Assembly (NCBI GenBank): GCA_964435115.1
Contig: CAYSYM010000001.1
Span: forward strand, 1 to 64,000
Source: CAYSYM01 sp964435115
GTDB taxonomy: Bacteria; Chloroflexota; UBA6077; CF-72
Direction of reading: 5' to 3'
Length of the DNA stretch: 64,000 nt
Shown here one piece after another: positions 41,042 to 49,288 of the stretch. The number at the start of each line of letters is the position of its first letter. The stretch's first letter is position 1. The notes beneath the pieces are model-generated. The model did not search any database. It had not been told where the DNA came from and was given only the letters and a program-made list of their open reading frames with translations. Position numbers and translations under genes: made by a program.

Positions 41042-41275
41042 ATGGAGCAGCACGCGAGCGAATACACGGTGGTCTCGGTGCGCCCGGCGGACGTGGGCGC
41101 CGACGCCGGCGCGGAAGCGCCGCCCGAGGTGCTCGAGCGGTTCGAAGGCCGCACCTTCACGTTGCGCGAACTGGAGGAGCGGGGGGTCCGCATCGCCGGC
41201 GGTCGTGCCTTCTACACGGCGCAGGGGCGCGACTGGCAGCTCGAAGTGTTCCCCGACGTGGGCGGGAACGCGTAG
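41042..41275 (+). CDS. Small acidic protein of unknown function
   Basis: 77 aa, acidic, with a compact C-terminal half ('FTLRELEERGVRIAGGRAFYTAQGRDWQLEVF' in outline) that looks like a small alpha/beta domain. It has its own -10 and Shine-Dalgarno. No family is recognised. It lies between the zinicin operon and tRNA-Ala; the following 41276-41507 holds nothing I can support. Confidence 0.6.
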   Translation: MEQHASEYTVVSVRPADVGADAGAEAPPEVLERFEGRTFTLRELEERGVRIAGGRAFYTAQGRDWQLEVFPDVGGNA

Positions 41276-41507
41276 CGGGCGGGGCCGGCGTAGCCAGCCG
41301 AGTGGCTCCCCGAGCGTCGCGCGGGCGGCGGCCGGGCGGACACGTCCTTGCCGGAGCCCTGGTCCTGTGGGAGCGGGGGTACCTGACCAGGCTGCACACC
41401 CACACCGGAGGCGGCGCACTTCTGGCGACGCGGACCGTCCTGGCGCTGCCGCCCCACCCTCGGCGCGGTTCGTGCTCCTGCTTTGGCGGCTGACCCGAGT
41501 GGCTGAA

Positions 41508-41513
41508 TATACT
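41508..41513 (+). promoter_or_regulatory. tRNA-Ala promoter -10 box (TATACT)
   Basis: TATACT, 12 nt before the mature tRNA 5' end, with a poor TTGGCG 19 nt upstream. Confidence 0.55.
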
Positions 41514-41525
41514 TACCGCTATCCC

Positions 41526-41598
41526 GGGCCTGTAGCTCAGTTGGGAGAGCACTGCGTTCGCATCGCAGGGGTCAGCGGTTCGAGTCCGCTCAGGTCCA
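41526..41598 (+). tRNA. tRNA-Ala (CGC)
   Basis: Acceptor GGGCCTG pairs with CAGGTCC. The anticodon stem CTGCG/CGCAG encloses TTCGCAT with anticodon CGC. The T-loop GGTTCGAGTCC is canonical. Discriminator A at 41598 is followed by CCC, so CCA is not encoded, unlike tRNA-Asp and tRNA-Asn in this window. Confidence 0.95.
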
Positions 41599-41618
41599 CC
41601 CACCCGCTCCCATCGCTA

Positions 41619-41630
41619 GAACGTGCGTTC
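41619..41630. promoter_or_regulatory. LexA-box-like palindrome GAAC-N4-GTTC
   Basis: GAACGTGCGTTC has the GAAC-N4-GTTC form of Gram-positive SOS boxes, with one further paired base on each side (A...T). It overlaps a -10-like TAGAAC (41617-41622) and lies 12 bp before the zinc-ribbon gene. Confidence 0.4.
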
Positions 41631-41642
41631 TCTCATGGCGCC

Positions 41643-41858
41643 GTGCGGCGGTGCAACGTATGCCAGGCCGAGAGGCCTCTGGCGGAGTTCAGCGTCCGTA
41701 CCGGGGCCGCGGGCTTGCGCCATCACACCTGCCACGACTGCTTTACCGCCTACCGACGAGAGCACGATCGGCTCAACCGCGCGACCCACATTGAGCGGAG
41801 TGTCTGGATCGAATTGCGCGGCCTGGACGCCGGCCTGGAGGTCGCCGCGCCAGTGTGA
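41643..41858 (+). CDS. Small zinc-ribbon protein
   Basis: 71 aa from GTG 41643. 'CNVCQAERPLAEF' and, 22 residues on, 'CHDCFTAYRREHDRLNR' give a Cys4 zinc ribbon, then a short helix and tail. It is probably a nucleic-acid-binding protein. It follows tRNA-Ala immediately and may be under LexA control. The frame is open further upstream, but that part is antisense-free tRNA sequence and not coding. Confidence 0.65.
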   Translation: MRRCNVCQAERPLAEFSVRTGAAGLRHHTCHDCFTAYRREHDRLNRATHIERSVWIELRGLDAGLEVAAPV

Positions 41859-42019
41859 GGCGGTCTGCGACCGATTCGCCACGCTGAATCGCGATCGACG
41901 CCGAGGTGCCCGCCGCCAACACGGGCCCGGCCTCGCCAGAGAATGGGGGTCGCCGGCAGTAGCAGGAATCGTGCTCCGGGTGTAGCGCCGGCTGAGGCGC
42001 CGGGCGGGCGTCCCCGGCG

Positions 42020-42025
42020 TATGGT
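42020..42025 (+). promoter_or_regulatory. Leaderless-type -10 box (TATGGT)
   Basis: TATGGT, 6 nt, then GTG 42032. The gap 41859-42019 contains nothing else recognised. Confidence 0.45.
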
Positions 42026-42031
42026 GGACGC

Positions 42032-42730
42032 GTGGCTCGAATCGTCCCGGCTCGATCCACGGACCTGCGCAGCGCACGGATCACCCGCCTGCGAGAGCAG
42101 GGACGCCCGCCGGCGTCGCCGCTGCGCACCGCCTTGGTCGGGGCCGGGTTCGCGGCCATCATCCTGCTCGGGGCCGCGTTCTGGGCATCGCTCGGCGTCC
42201 TGTTCCTGGCCTGGAAGGACACGCAGTCCACCCTACCCGCGCTGTTTCCGACGCCCGTGATCTCGCGTGAGGTGGCCCCCGAGCCGCCCGGCGGCGTACC
42301 CCCGCCCTCCGCCACGGCCACGCCGACGCCGGCGACGCTCACCCCTACTTCCACCCCGCGGGCGCAGTCGACCCCGACTCCCGTTCTGGTGCCCGCCGTG
42401 CCCGCAACCGCCACGCCCACGCTGGAGCCTGGCGACGGAGGCCGAGCGCCCTGGGTGCTGCTTCCCCAGCCGGCGCCCGGCGCTCGCGTGGCGGCCGGCC
42501 GGGTGAGCGTGGAAGCGCGCGGGCGGGGCGACGCGCCGATCGTCGAGATCCGCCTGGAAGTAGACGACGCGCCCGTCCCCGTGACGCTGGAGCAGCGCAG
42601 CGAGAGCATCTGGCGCGCGGCGGCCAGCGTCGTGGTGGGACCTGGCACCCACACCGTCCGCGCCACGGTGATCGACGAGCGGGGACGCAGCGGCGCCTAC
42701 CGGTGGACCTTCGAGGCCGCCTCGCCGTAG
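42032..42730 (+). CDS. Membrane-anchored protein with Ig-like C-terminal domain
   Basis: 232 aa. A basic N-terminus and one transmembrane helix (about 35-62) precede an exported linker rich in Thr/Pro ('PTPATLTPTSTP') that is probably glycosylated or disordered. A C-terminal Ig/FN3-like domain of about 85 residues ends 'GTHTVRATVIDERGRSGAYRW'. Function unknown; surface scaffold or sensing are possible. The leaderless GTG start is supported by the TATGGT box. Confidence 0.7.
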   Translation: MARIVPARSTDLRSARITRLREQGRPPASPLRTALVGAGFAAIILLGAAFWASLGVLFLAWKDTQSTLPALFPTPVISREVAPEPPGGVPPPSATATPTPATLTPTSTPRAQSTPTPVLVPAVPATATPTLEPGDGGRAPWVLLPQPAPGARVAAGRVSVEARGRGDAPIVEIRLEVDDAPVPVTLEQRSESIWRAAASVVVGPGTHTVRATVIDERGRSGAYRWTFEAASP

Positions 42731-42749
42731 CGCACTCGTCCCGGGCGAC

Positions 42750-42838
42750 GCGCTGCGCGCGTGGTGCTCGCGACCGCTCGACAAACGGGCCGTGCCCACG
42801 GCGGAGCGAGCCGGACCCTGGCCCACTTGCGTAGCATG
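42750..42838 (+). repeat. Dispersed ~90-bp hairpin repeat, copy F
   Basis: Begins GCGCTGCGCGCG. The 5' arm is eroded (acGGGCC, 42785-42791), the 3' arm is GGCCCAC (42820-42826), the spacer is 28 nt, and it ends TAGCATG like copy D. It lies directly upstream of the MFS gene. Confidence 0.6.
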
Positions 42839-42860
42839 GAGCCCGGACGGACGAGCACCC

Positions 42861-44117
42861 GTGGAGGAACGCGCCCCTCATTCTGACAGACGCCTCCTCT
42901 TCGCGACCGCCGCCATCAGGTCGTTCGGATACGGGTTCCTCGCGGTCCTGCTTGGCCCGTATCTGGCCGCGGTGGGGCTCGACGTGGCGACGATCGGCGC
43001 CATCTTCACCGCGGCCCTCGCCGGCGGCGCGCTGATGACAGTGCTGCTGGCGGGTGCCGCCGATCGAGCCGGTCGGAGGCGGGTGCTGGCCCTCGGCGCC
43101 ACGCTGATGGCCGGCGCGGGAATGGCTTTCGCGCTGACTGGCAATCCGCTCGCGCTCGGCCTGGCGGCGGTCCTCGGCACGATCAGCCCGTCCGGCAAGG
43201 AAGTCGGACCGTTCCTGTCCGTCGAGCAGGCGATGCTCTCCGAGGTGGTCGACGACCGCGACCGAACGGCGACCTTCTCGTCGTACAACGTCGTCGCGTC
43301 GTTCGCGGGCGCGCTGGGAGCGCTCGCGGTTGGGGTGCCGGGCCTGATGGGTGCCGACGCTCTGAGCGGGTACCGCGCCCTCCTGTGGACCTACGTCGGG
43401 ATCGCGCTCGTCATGCTGGCCCTGTTCGGTCGACTGTCACCCGCCGTGGAGGTCGTGGCGCCACGCTCAGATGGTCGGCGGTTCGCATTCGGTCTCCAGG
43501 AGTCGCGGGCCACGGTGGCGAAGCTCGCCGCGCTGTTCGGCGTGGACGCGTTCGCCGGAGGCTTCGTCGTCACAGGGCTGGTGTCCCTCTGGTTCTCCCT
43601 GCGTTTCGGCATGGACATCGGCCTGCTCGGCGCCATCTTCTTCGGCGCCAACGCGCTCTCCGCGGTGTCGTTCCTGGCCGCGGCGCCGCTCGCGAAGCGC
43701 ATCGGCCTGCTCAACACCATGGTGTTCACCCACCTGCCGTCCAACCTGTTCCTGCTGCTCGTCCCGCTCATGCCCACGCCGGCGCTGGCCGTGGCGGTCT
43801 ATCTCGCCCGCCACGTCCTCTCCCAGCTTGACGTCCCCACCCGCCAGTCCTACACGATGGCCGTCGTGCCGCCAGCGGAGCGCTCGGCCGCCGCTGGCGT
43901 GCTGTCCGTGGCCCGCAACGCCGCCACCGCGATCGCGCCGTTGTTCGCGGGGGCGGCGCTGGCTGTTCCCCAGCTCGGCCTGCCCTTCCTCGTCGGCGGC
44001 GGCCTGAAGATTGCGTACGACCTCGCCATCTTCACCGCCTTCCGACACCTCCGGCCGCCGGAGGAGCGCGCCCCGTCGTCGCCGGAGTCCAGGGCCCGCC
44101 CTGCCGGCAGCCGGTAA
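42861..44117 (+). CDS. Major facilitator superfamily transporter
   Basis: 418 aa with about 12 membrane helices. The loop 2-3 motif is 'GAADRAGRRRVLALGA', matching the MFS motif A form, with partial repetition in the second half. 'GKEVGPFLSVEQAMLSEVVDDRDRT' marks the central part of the first half. It probably exports or imports a small molecule by proton coupling; the substrate is unknown. Start GTG 42861 is 23 nt after the TAGCAT that ends repeat copy F. Confidence 0.88.
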   Translation: MEERAPHSDRRLLFATAAIRSFGYGFLAVLLGPYLAAVGLDVATIGAIFTAALAGGALMTVLLAGAADRAGRRRVLALGATLMAGAGMAFALTGNPLALGLAAVLGTISPSGKEVGPFLSVEQAMLSEVVDDRDRTATFSSYNVVASFAGALGALAVGVPGLMGADALSGYRALLWTYVGIALVMLALFGRLSPAVEVVAPRSDGRRFAFGLQESRATVAKLAALFGVDAFAGGFVVTGLVSLWFSLRFGMDIGLLGAIFFGANALSAVSFLAAAPLAKRIGLLNTMVFTHLPSNLFLLLVPLMPTPALAVAVYLARHVLSQLDVPTRQSYTMAVVPPAERSAAAGVLSVARNAATAIAPLFAGAALAVPQLGLPFLVGGGLKIAYDLAIFTAFRHLRPPEERAPSSPESRARPAGSR

Positions 44118-44234
44118 CAGCGCTGGACCGAGGCTCGTTGTGTGCCGGCGTGGCAGGCAGCGCCGGTGGCCGCCGGCCTCGCTTGAGATACGTTCGTAGC
44201 CGGGCGGTGGGCCGGCCCAGGCATGCTCGTCCGG

Positions 44235-44240
44235 TAGGCT
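44235..44240 (+). promoter_or_regulatory. -10 box (TAGGCT)
   Basis: TAGGCT ends 8 nt before ATG 44249. Confidence 0.4.
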
Positions 44241-44248
44241 GGGCGGGC

Positions 44249-46540
44249 ATGCTGCGCGCGGCCGTGATCGGGGCGTCGCTCGTGCTGGTCCTCGCCCTGC
44301 TCGGCTGGGCCGCAGGCCCGGTCGCGGCGAGCCGGGCCACGGCGCTGCCCGAGGTCCGCGCGGTGGCATCGGCGGCGCTCCCGGCGAGCGACGCCGCGCT
44401 GGTGGGGCTGGAGCTCGACGGCGGGGCGCTCGTGTTGGGCGGCGACCCGCTCGAGCACCCGGGCCTGGCGGACGGGCGGCCCTCCGGGCTGGCGGTGTGG
44501 GACCCCATCGTCGTCCCGGACGGGGCGCGCCTGGCGAGTGTCCGCGCGACGACGGCGGGGGACGTCGAAGTGGACGTCCGCACGTCTCCAGACGGCCGCG
44601 CCTGGTCTGGCTGGACGTCCACGTCGCTCGGGCAGACGGTCGACCTCGGACCAGGCCGCTTCGTCCAGGCCCGGGCGGTGCTGGCGAGCGGACCGTCAGG
44701 CCCCGCGCGGCTCAGCGCGGGCGCGCTGGTCTTCGCACCGTCGCCGGGCGGGGTGGAGCTGGTGGCGGCCGCCGCCGCCGAGAACCCTACGGTCCGCCTC
44801 TGGGCCTCGCGGCAGGGGATGGTCGGCGGACGGACGGCGAACGGGCGCATCATCGCCGAGAAGGATCGCTTCGTCGCGCTGCCATCCAGGCGGGCGTTGG
44901 CGAGCAACGGCCGGAACGAGTACGAAGTCCGGCTCACGTATAACGGCCGGCAGGCTACGGCGCCTGTGTGGGACGTGGGCCCCTGGAACACGAAGGACGA
45001 TTACTGGAGTGCGCCGGCCGAGCGCGAGCTGTTCAAAGACCTGCCGCGCTTCCTCCCGCAGGTGCTCGCCGCCTGGCGCGACGGGTATAACGGTGGCCGC
45101 GACCAGTTCGGCCGCTGGGTGACCTACCCCACGGCGATCGATATCGCCGACGGGACGTTCCTGGACGACCTGGGCATGCGGGTCTCTGACTGGGTAGATG
45201 TGACCTTCCTGTGGGTGAAGGCGCCCGCGCCGGCGCCCTTGGCCAGCTACCCGCGCATTACGACGGCCAAGCCCGACCCTGCCCGGGGCGCCGAGCAGCA
45301 GGCCGCGGCCGTCGAGCCGCCGCCGGGCCAGCGCTGGTACTTCGCCGAAGGCAGCACGCGTGCGCCGTTCCAGACGTGGCTGCTGCTGCAGAACCCCGCG
45401 CCGCAACCGGCGCAGGTGACCGTGACCTACATGCTGGTCGACGGGGGGACCCGCACGCAGGCCGTGCAGCTCCGGCCGACGTCGCGCCAGTCGATCTTCG
45501 CCAACCAGGTGCTGCCGGACGCCGAGTTCAGCACCCGCGTCGACAGCGACCGCCCCATCTTCGCCGAGCGCGCCATGTACTTCCGTCGTGATGGGCACGC
45601 GACGCCTGGCGTGCCGCGCCCGGAGACACAGTGGTGCACGGCCGACGGCGTGACGCTCGACGGTGCCGATACGTGGCTGCTGATCCAGAACCCGGGCAGC
45701 GCTCCGGCCCGCGTCAGGGTGACCTTCCTCCTCGAAGGGGGTGGCGAGCCGCGCTCCGCCGCTCTCGAGCTGCTGCCCACCAGTCGGCGCAGCCTGTACG
45801 CCAACCTGGTGGTCCCGGATGCCAGCTTCAGCGCCTGCGTGGAGGCGGACCAGCCGGTCATCGTGGAGCGGGCAACGTACCCGGCGGGTGGCGGTGGCAG
45901 TGGCGGAACGGCCGCGCCGGCGCTCTCCCAGACCTGGTACTTCGCCGAAGGCAACACACGGCCGGGCATCAGGACACGGCTGGCGATTGGCAACCCGAAC
46001 GCCGAGGCGGCGCGTGTGGAGCTGACGTACCTGCCCGAGGGCGGCGAGCCACTCAAGCGATCCCTGTCAGTTCCGCCCCGGGCGAAGGTCGCGGTAGACG
46101 CGAACGCCGACCTGCCCGGCGCACGCTTCGGCCTCAGCCTCTCCGCCTCCAGGCCGGTCGTGGCCGACCGGACGATGGCCTTTGGCCCGGGCGGGGGAGG
46201 GACCCACACCAGCGCGGGGACGCCTGCGCTCGCCCGCACCTGGTACCTGCCGGAGGGCTCGACGGCCGCGCCGTTCCAGGAGTACGTCCTGGTGGTGAAC
46301 CCGGGCGCCACGCCGGCCAACGTGGCCGTGGACTTCATGCGCGAGGACGGCACCGTCACCTCGCGCGCCTTCCCCGTGCCGGCCGGCGGGCGCCTCACCG
46401 TCGACGCTAACGCCGAGGTCCCGAACGCGGCCGTCTCCGTGCGGGTGACGGCCGACCAGCCGGTCGTGGCCGAGCGGTCGATGTACTGGGACGACTTGGC
46501 TGGCGGGACGAACGCCGCCGGCATCGCCTGGGACCGCTGA
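44249..46540 (+). CDS. Exported protein with four DUF5719-like repeats
   Basis: 763 aa. A signal peptide (about 1-30) is followed by an N-terminal beta-rich region, then a segment like secreted-hydrolase spacer domains ('NEYEVRLTYNGRQATAPVWDVGPW' in outline, about 230-340). From about residue 362 to the end come four tandem repeats of about 100 residues. Each opens with a form of WYFAEGST and ends with a form of 'PVVAERSMY'; the second is degenerate at its start. DUF5719 proteins are surface or secreted and uncharacterised. No transmembrane anchor at the C-terminus. Confidence 0.8.
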   Translation: MLRAAVIGASLVLVLALLGWAAGPVAASRATALPEVRAVASAALPASDAALVGLELDGGALVLGGDPLEHPGLADGRPSGLAVWDPIVVPDGARLASVRATTAGDVEVDVRTSPDGRAWSGWTSTSLGQTVDLGPGRFVQARAVLASGPSGPARLSAGALVFAPSPGGVELVAAAAAENPTVRLWASRQGMVGGRTANGRIIAEKDRFVALPSRRALASNGRNEYEVRLTYNGRQATAPVWDVGPWNTKDDYWSAPAERELFKDLPRFLPQVLAAWRDGYNGGRDQFGRWVTYPTAIDIADGTFLDDLGMRVSDWVDVTFLWVKAPAPAPLASYPRITTAKPDPARGAEQQAAAVEPPPGQRWYFAEGSTRAPFQTWLLLQNPAPQPAQVTVTYMLVDGGTRTQAVQLRPTSRQSIFANQVLPDAEFSTRVDSDRPIFAERAMYFRRDGHATPGVPRPETQWCTADGVTLDGADTWLLIQNPGSAPARVRVTFLLEGGGEPRSAALELLPTSRRSLYANLVVPDASFSACVEADQPVIVERATYPAGGGGSGGTAAPALSQTWYFAEGNTRPGIRTRLAIGNPNAEAARVELTYLPEGGEPLKRSLSVPPRAKVAVDANADLPGARFGLSLSASRPVVADRTMAFGPGGGGTHTSAGTPALARTWYLPEGSTAAPFQEYVLVVNPGATPANVAVDFMREDGTVTSRAFPVPAGGRLTVDANAEVPNAAVSVRVTADQPVVAERSMYWDDLAGGTNAAGIAWDR

Positions 46541-46624
46541 GCGCGCGGCGCGTCCGCGGCGAGGGGCGCCGCACGTGGGCTGAGGTGGGGCACGCCGCGG
46601 CGTTGGCTGGTGCGCCCGCCAGGC

Positions 46625-47275
46625 TCAGGGCCGCCGTTCGAGCAGCACCATGGTTGCCTCGCTCGGGAGGCTCGTCGCCGTCACGTTCAGCCGGTTCAGG
46701 GGCGCCACCTCGGTCGCGCCCATCTCCCGACAGAACCGGTCCACCTCGTCGAGCTGGAGGTAGCCCGTTGTCTGCGGGGTGGCGTAGTGCATCGGGACGA
46801 CCAGCCGGGGCTCGATCTGGGCCACGACCTCCGCGGCCTCGGCGGCGCCGATCGTGCAGTGCCCACCGACGGGGATGAGCAGCACGTCGCAGTCCTTGAT
46901 GGGCGTGAGCTGCTCGGGCGTGAGCGCCCGCGCGAGGTCGCCCAGGTGGCAGATCGAGAGCTCTTCCACCTGGATGACGTAGGCCGTGTTCGCGCCGTCG
47001 GGCCCGCCAGGTGCGTCCGGCCGGCGTGGCGTGCGCACGCCCCAGATCAGCGCCCCGCCGATCTCGTACTCGCCCGGACTGGAGAGGACCCGCGGGCGGC
47101 CCTGCACCGCACCGAGCGACGCGTGGTGGGGGTGGTCGTGCGAAATGGTGACGACACTGGCCGACACGGCGAGCGGTGGGTAGCCCCAGCCGCCGGCACC
47201 GTACGGGTCGGTGACGATGACCACGTCCCGGCCGCGGAGGCGGAACGCGGCGTGGCCGAGCCAGGTGATCTCCAC
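46625..47275 (-). CDS. Metallo-beta-lactamase-fold hydrolase (UPF0173/UlaG-like)
   Basis: 216 aa. 'EITWLGHAAFRLRGRDVVIVTDPYG' opens the fold, 'TISHDHPHHASL' is the HxHxDH-type metal motif in modified form (His-Asp-His...His-His), and 'CHLGD' and 'PMHYATP' give later ligands. The reaction is not predictable within this hydrolase group. TAGAAT (47290 to 47285) lies 9 nt before GTG 47275. It is divergent from the S41 peptidase. Confidence 0.85.
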   Translation of the reverse strand: MEITWLGHAAFRLRGRDVVIVTDPYGAGGWGYPPLAVSASVVTISHDHPHHASLGAVQGRPRVLSSPGEYEIGGALIWGVRTPRRPDAPGGPDGANTAYVIQVEELSICHLGDLARALTPEQLTPIKDCDVLLIPVGGHCTIGAAEAAEVVAQIEPRLVVPMHYATPQTTGYLQLDEVDRFCREMGATEVAPLNRLNVTATSLPSEATMVLLERRP

Positions 47276-47284
47276 GAGGCGCGG

Positions 47285-47290
47285 ATTCTA
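47285..47290 (-). promoter_or_regulatory. Leaderless-type -10 box (TAGAAT)
   Basis: TAGAAT on the minus strand, 9 nt before GTG 47275. Confidence 0.45.
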
Positions 47291-47339
47291 CGCGTTTCGC
47301 CGCCGCGCTGGCGGGCGGACTGCTATAACCCGTTCGCCG

Positions 47340-48770
47340 ATGCCGACGACGCTCGCCAGCGGGCCCCTCGTCCGAGCGCTGCTGGCGCTCTGGCTCGCGC
47401 TTCTCCTGGCGCTGGCTGGGGCCCCGGCGGCGCCGGCTGCGCCGGACCCCCGCGCGGGCGCCTACGCCGCGCCAGCGCTCGCGCAGGAGAAGGTTGATCG
47501 GCAGCGCCAGGCGACCAGCGTCCAGCGCGCGTTCGACCTCCTAATGGACCGGTTCGTCCGCCCGCTGGACTCAGCGGCGCTGCTCAACGCGGCCTGGGAG
47601 CAGGTGGCGCAGGATGCGCTCGAGCAGGCGGCGCCGCCACCCGGCCCGGCCCCGGCCCTCACCGGCGACCGGGCCCGGGACATTGCCGCGTTCCGGGCCG
47701 CGCTCGCCGCCTACCAGGGAACCCAGCCCACCTGGCCGGCCGGCTTCGTGCCAGCGTACTCGGCCATACGCGGGATGGTGGGGTTCGCCAACGAAGGCCA
47801 CACCTACTTCATGGACCCGGGCCAGTACCAGGAGCACCTGGCGTGGTCGCGCGGGGACGTGAAGTACGGCGGGATCGGCGCGCGAATGAAGGGTCCGGAT
47901 CTGATGGTCACCGAGGTGTTCGCGGGCTCGCCGGCGGAGCGGGCGGGGCTGCGCGCCGGCGACCTGATCCTCCGCGTGGATGGCCAGCCGGTCGCCGGCC
48001 TCTCGGTGGAGCAGGCGGTCTCCCTCATCCGCGGCCCGGAAGGCAGCTCGGTCGAGCTGGTGGTCGAGCGGCCGGGCGAAGCCGCGCCGCTGACCCTCAG
48101 CATCGTGCGTGCCGAGATCGCGTACGACTTCGTCGCCTACCGCACGCTCGGCAACACGGTTGGGTACGTGCAGCTCCGTGGCTTCCCTGACCCCGCGGTG
48201 GCCGACCAGTTCGAGCAGGACCTGGCGATCCTCCAGGAGCAGGGCGCGAAGGGGCTGATCCTCGACCTGCGCGGGAACCCGGGCGGACGGCTCGACGTGG
48301 GGTCACGCCTGCTCAGCCTCTTCCTGCCGCCCGGGACGGCGCTGTACGAGCAAGTGGAGCGGGACGGGCGGGAGGAAAGCCGGGCGCAGTTAGGCGCGGC
48401 GCTCTACTCGTTCCCAGTGGTGGTGCTGGTGGACGGTGGCACGGCGTCCATGGGTGAGATCTTCGCCGCCGCCATGCAGGAGGCTCGTGTCGCTACGGTG
48501 ATCGGCACGGTCACCTCGGGGAACGTGGCGGCAGCCCAGGTGTTCCCGCTTGGCGATGGCTCGGCGCTCCAGGTGACGGTGATGGAGATCCGCTCGGGCC
48601 AGGGGAGCGTGCTCAACGGCGTCGGCGTGGTGCCAGACGAGATCGTCGAGCCGGAGCCGGCTGACGTGCTGCTCGGCCGCGACCCGGTCCTGGACCGGGC
48701 TCGAGAGGTGCTGCAGGCGGTGCTCGCCCCGGCCCCGCGCGTTAGCGCCGGCCGCTTCTTCGCCGAGTAG
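47340..48770 (+). CDS. S41-family (C-terminal processing) peptidase-like protein, catalytic Lys replaced
   Basis: 476 aa. Signal peptide to about residue 35, a PDZ domain at about 175-255 ('SPAERAGLRAGDLILRVDGQPV'), then the S41 core with 'GLILDLRGNPGG' and 'VLVDGGTASMGEIFAAAMQ', placing the nucleophile Ser at 370. The usual downstream GK-x-x-x-Q containing the general base Lys reads 'TSGNVAAAQ', with Asn395 at that position. It may be a pseudo-peptidase or use another base. Start ATG 47340; a TATAAC-like box ends 10 nt upstream. Confidence 0.88.
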   Translation: MPTTLASGPLVRALLALWLALLLALAGAPAAPAAPDPRAGAYAAPALAQEKVDRQRQATSVQRAFDLLMDRFVRPLDSAALLNAAWEQVAQDALEQAAPPPGPAPALTGDRARDIAAFRAALAAYQGTQPTWPAGFVPAYSAIRGMVGFANEGHTYFMDPGQYQEHLAWSRGDVKYGGIGARMKGPDLMVTEVFAGSPAERAGLRAGDLILRVDGQPVAGLSVEQAVSLIRGPEGSSVELVVERPGEAAPLTLSIVRAEIAYDFVAYRTLGNTVGYVQLRGFPDPAVADQFEQDLAILQEQGAKGLILDLRGNPGGRLDVGSRLLSLFLPPGTALYEQVERDGREESRAQLGAALYSFPVVVLVDGGTASMGEIFAAAMQEARVATVIGTVTSGNVAAAQVFPLGDGSALQVTVMEIRSGQGSVLNGVGVVPDEIVEPEPADVLLGRDPVLDRAREVLQAVLAPAPRVSAGRFFAE

Positions 48771-48792
48771 GCAGGCTGCGCGCGCGCCCCTC

Positions 48793-48798
48793 TACGAT
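48793..48798 (+). promoter_or_regulatory. Leaderless-type -10 box (TACGAT)
   Basis: TACGAT, 6 nt, then GTG 48805. Confidence 0.5.
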
Positions 48799-48804
48799 GT
48801 GGGC

Positions 48805-49281
48805 GTGGCCGAAACCGTACCCCAGCCGCCCGAGGCGAGCGAGCTCACCCTGGCGCAGGTGATGCTGCCGGAGGATGCCAACCCACACGGCAACGTGCAC
48901 GGGGGCACGCTGATGAAGCTGGCGGACACGGCGGGAGGGACGTGCGCCAGCCGACACGCCCGCAGCCTGGTCGTGACCGTGGTGGTGGACTCGATGACCT
49001 TCGAGCGCCCGGTCTACGTGGGCGACCTGGTGGTCGTGCGGGCCTGGGTCACCTGGACGGGCCACACGAGCCTGGAGACGGAGATCACCATCGACGCCGA
49101 GAACGTGCTCACGGGCGAAGTGCGGCGCGTCTCGAAGGCGTACCTCGTCTACGTCGCGATCGACGCCGCCGGACGCCCGGTCCCGGTGCGTCCGCTCGAG
49201 GTGGCGACCCCGGCGCAGCGGCGCCGCTGGGACGAGGCCGAGCAGCGGCGGGCGCTGCGCCTCCAGGCGCGGCACGCGTAG
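48805..49281 (+). CDS. Hotdog-fold acyl-CoA thioesterase
   Basis: 158 aa of the YciA/BFIT type: 'VMLPEDANPHGNVHGGTLMKLADTAGGTCASRHA' in outline carries the catalytic Asn-His-G and Asp region, and 'VDSMTFERPVYVGDLVVV' the second half of the hotdog. Hydrolyses acyl-CoA to the acid and CoA. The GTG start is preferred over ATG 48799 because of the TACGAT box. It is probably co-transcribed with the DUF554 gene 8 nt downstream. Confidence 0.9.
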   Translation: MAETVPQPPEASELTLAQVMLPEDANPHGNVHGGTLMKLADTAGGTCASRHARSLVVTVVVDSMTFERPVYVGDLVVVRAWVTWTGHTSLETEITIDAENVLTGEVRRVSKAYLVYVAIDAAGRPVPVRPLEVATPAQRRRWDEAEQRRALRLQARHA

Positions 49282-49288
49282 GCCTCAG

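Noticed and set aside
41157..41603. Minus-strand frame starting 'GGPERTRTADPCDAN'
   Set aside because: Antisense translation of tRNA-Ala, not a protein.
46545..46624. Seventh copy of the dispersed repeat (CGCACGTGGGC and GCGGCGTTGGCTGG)
   Set aside because: Some blocks match and one 15-mer recurs near 22394, but arms do not pair at the 28-nt spacing.
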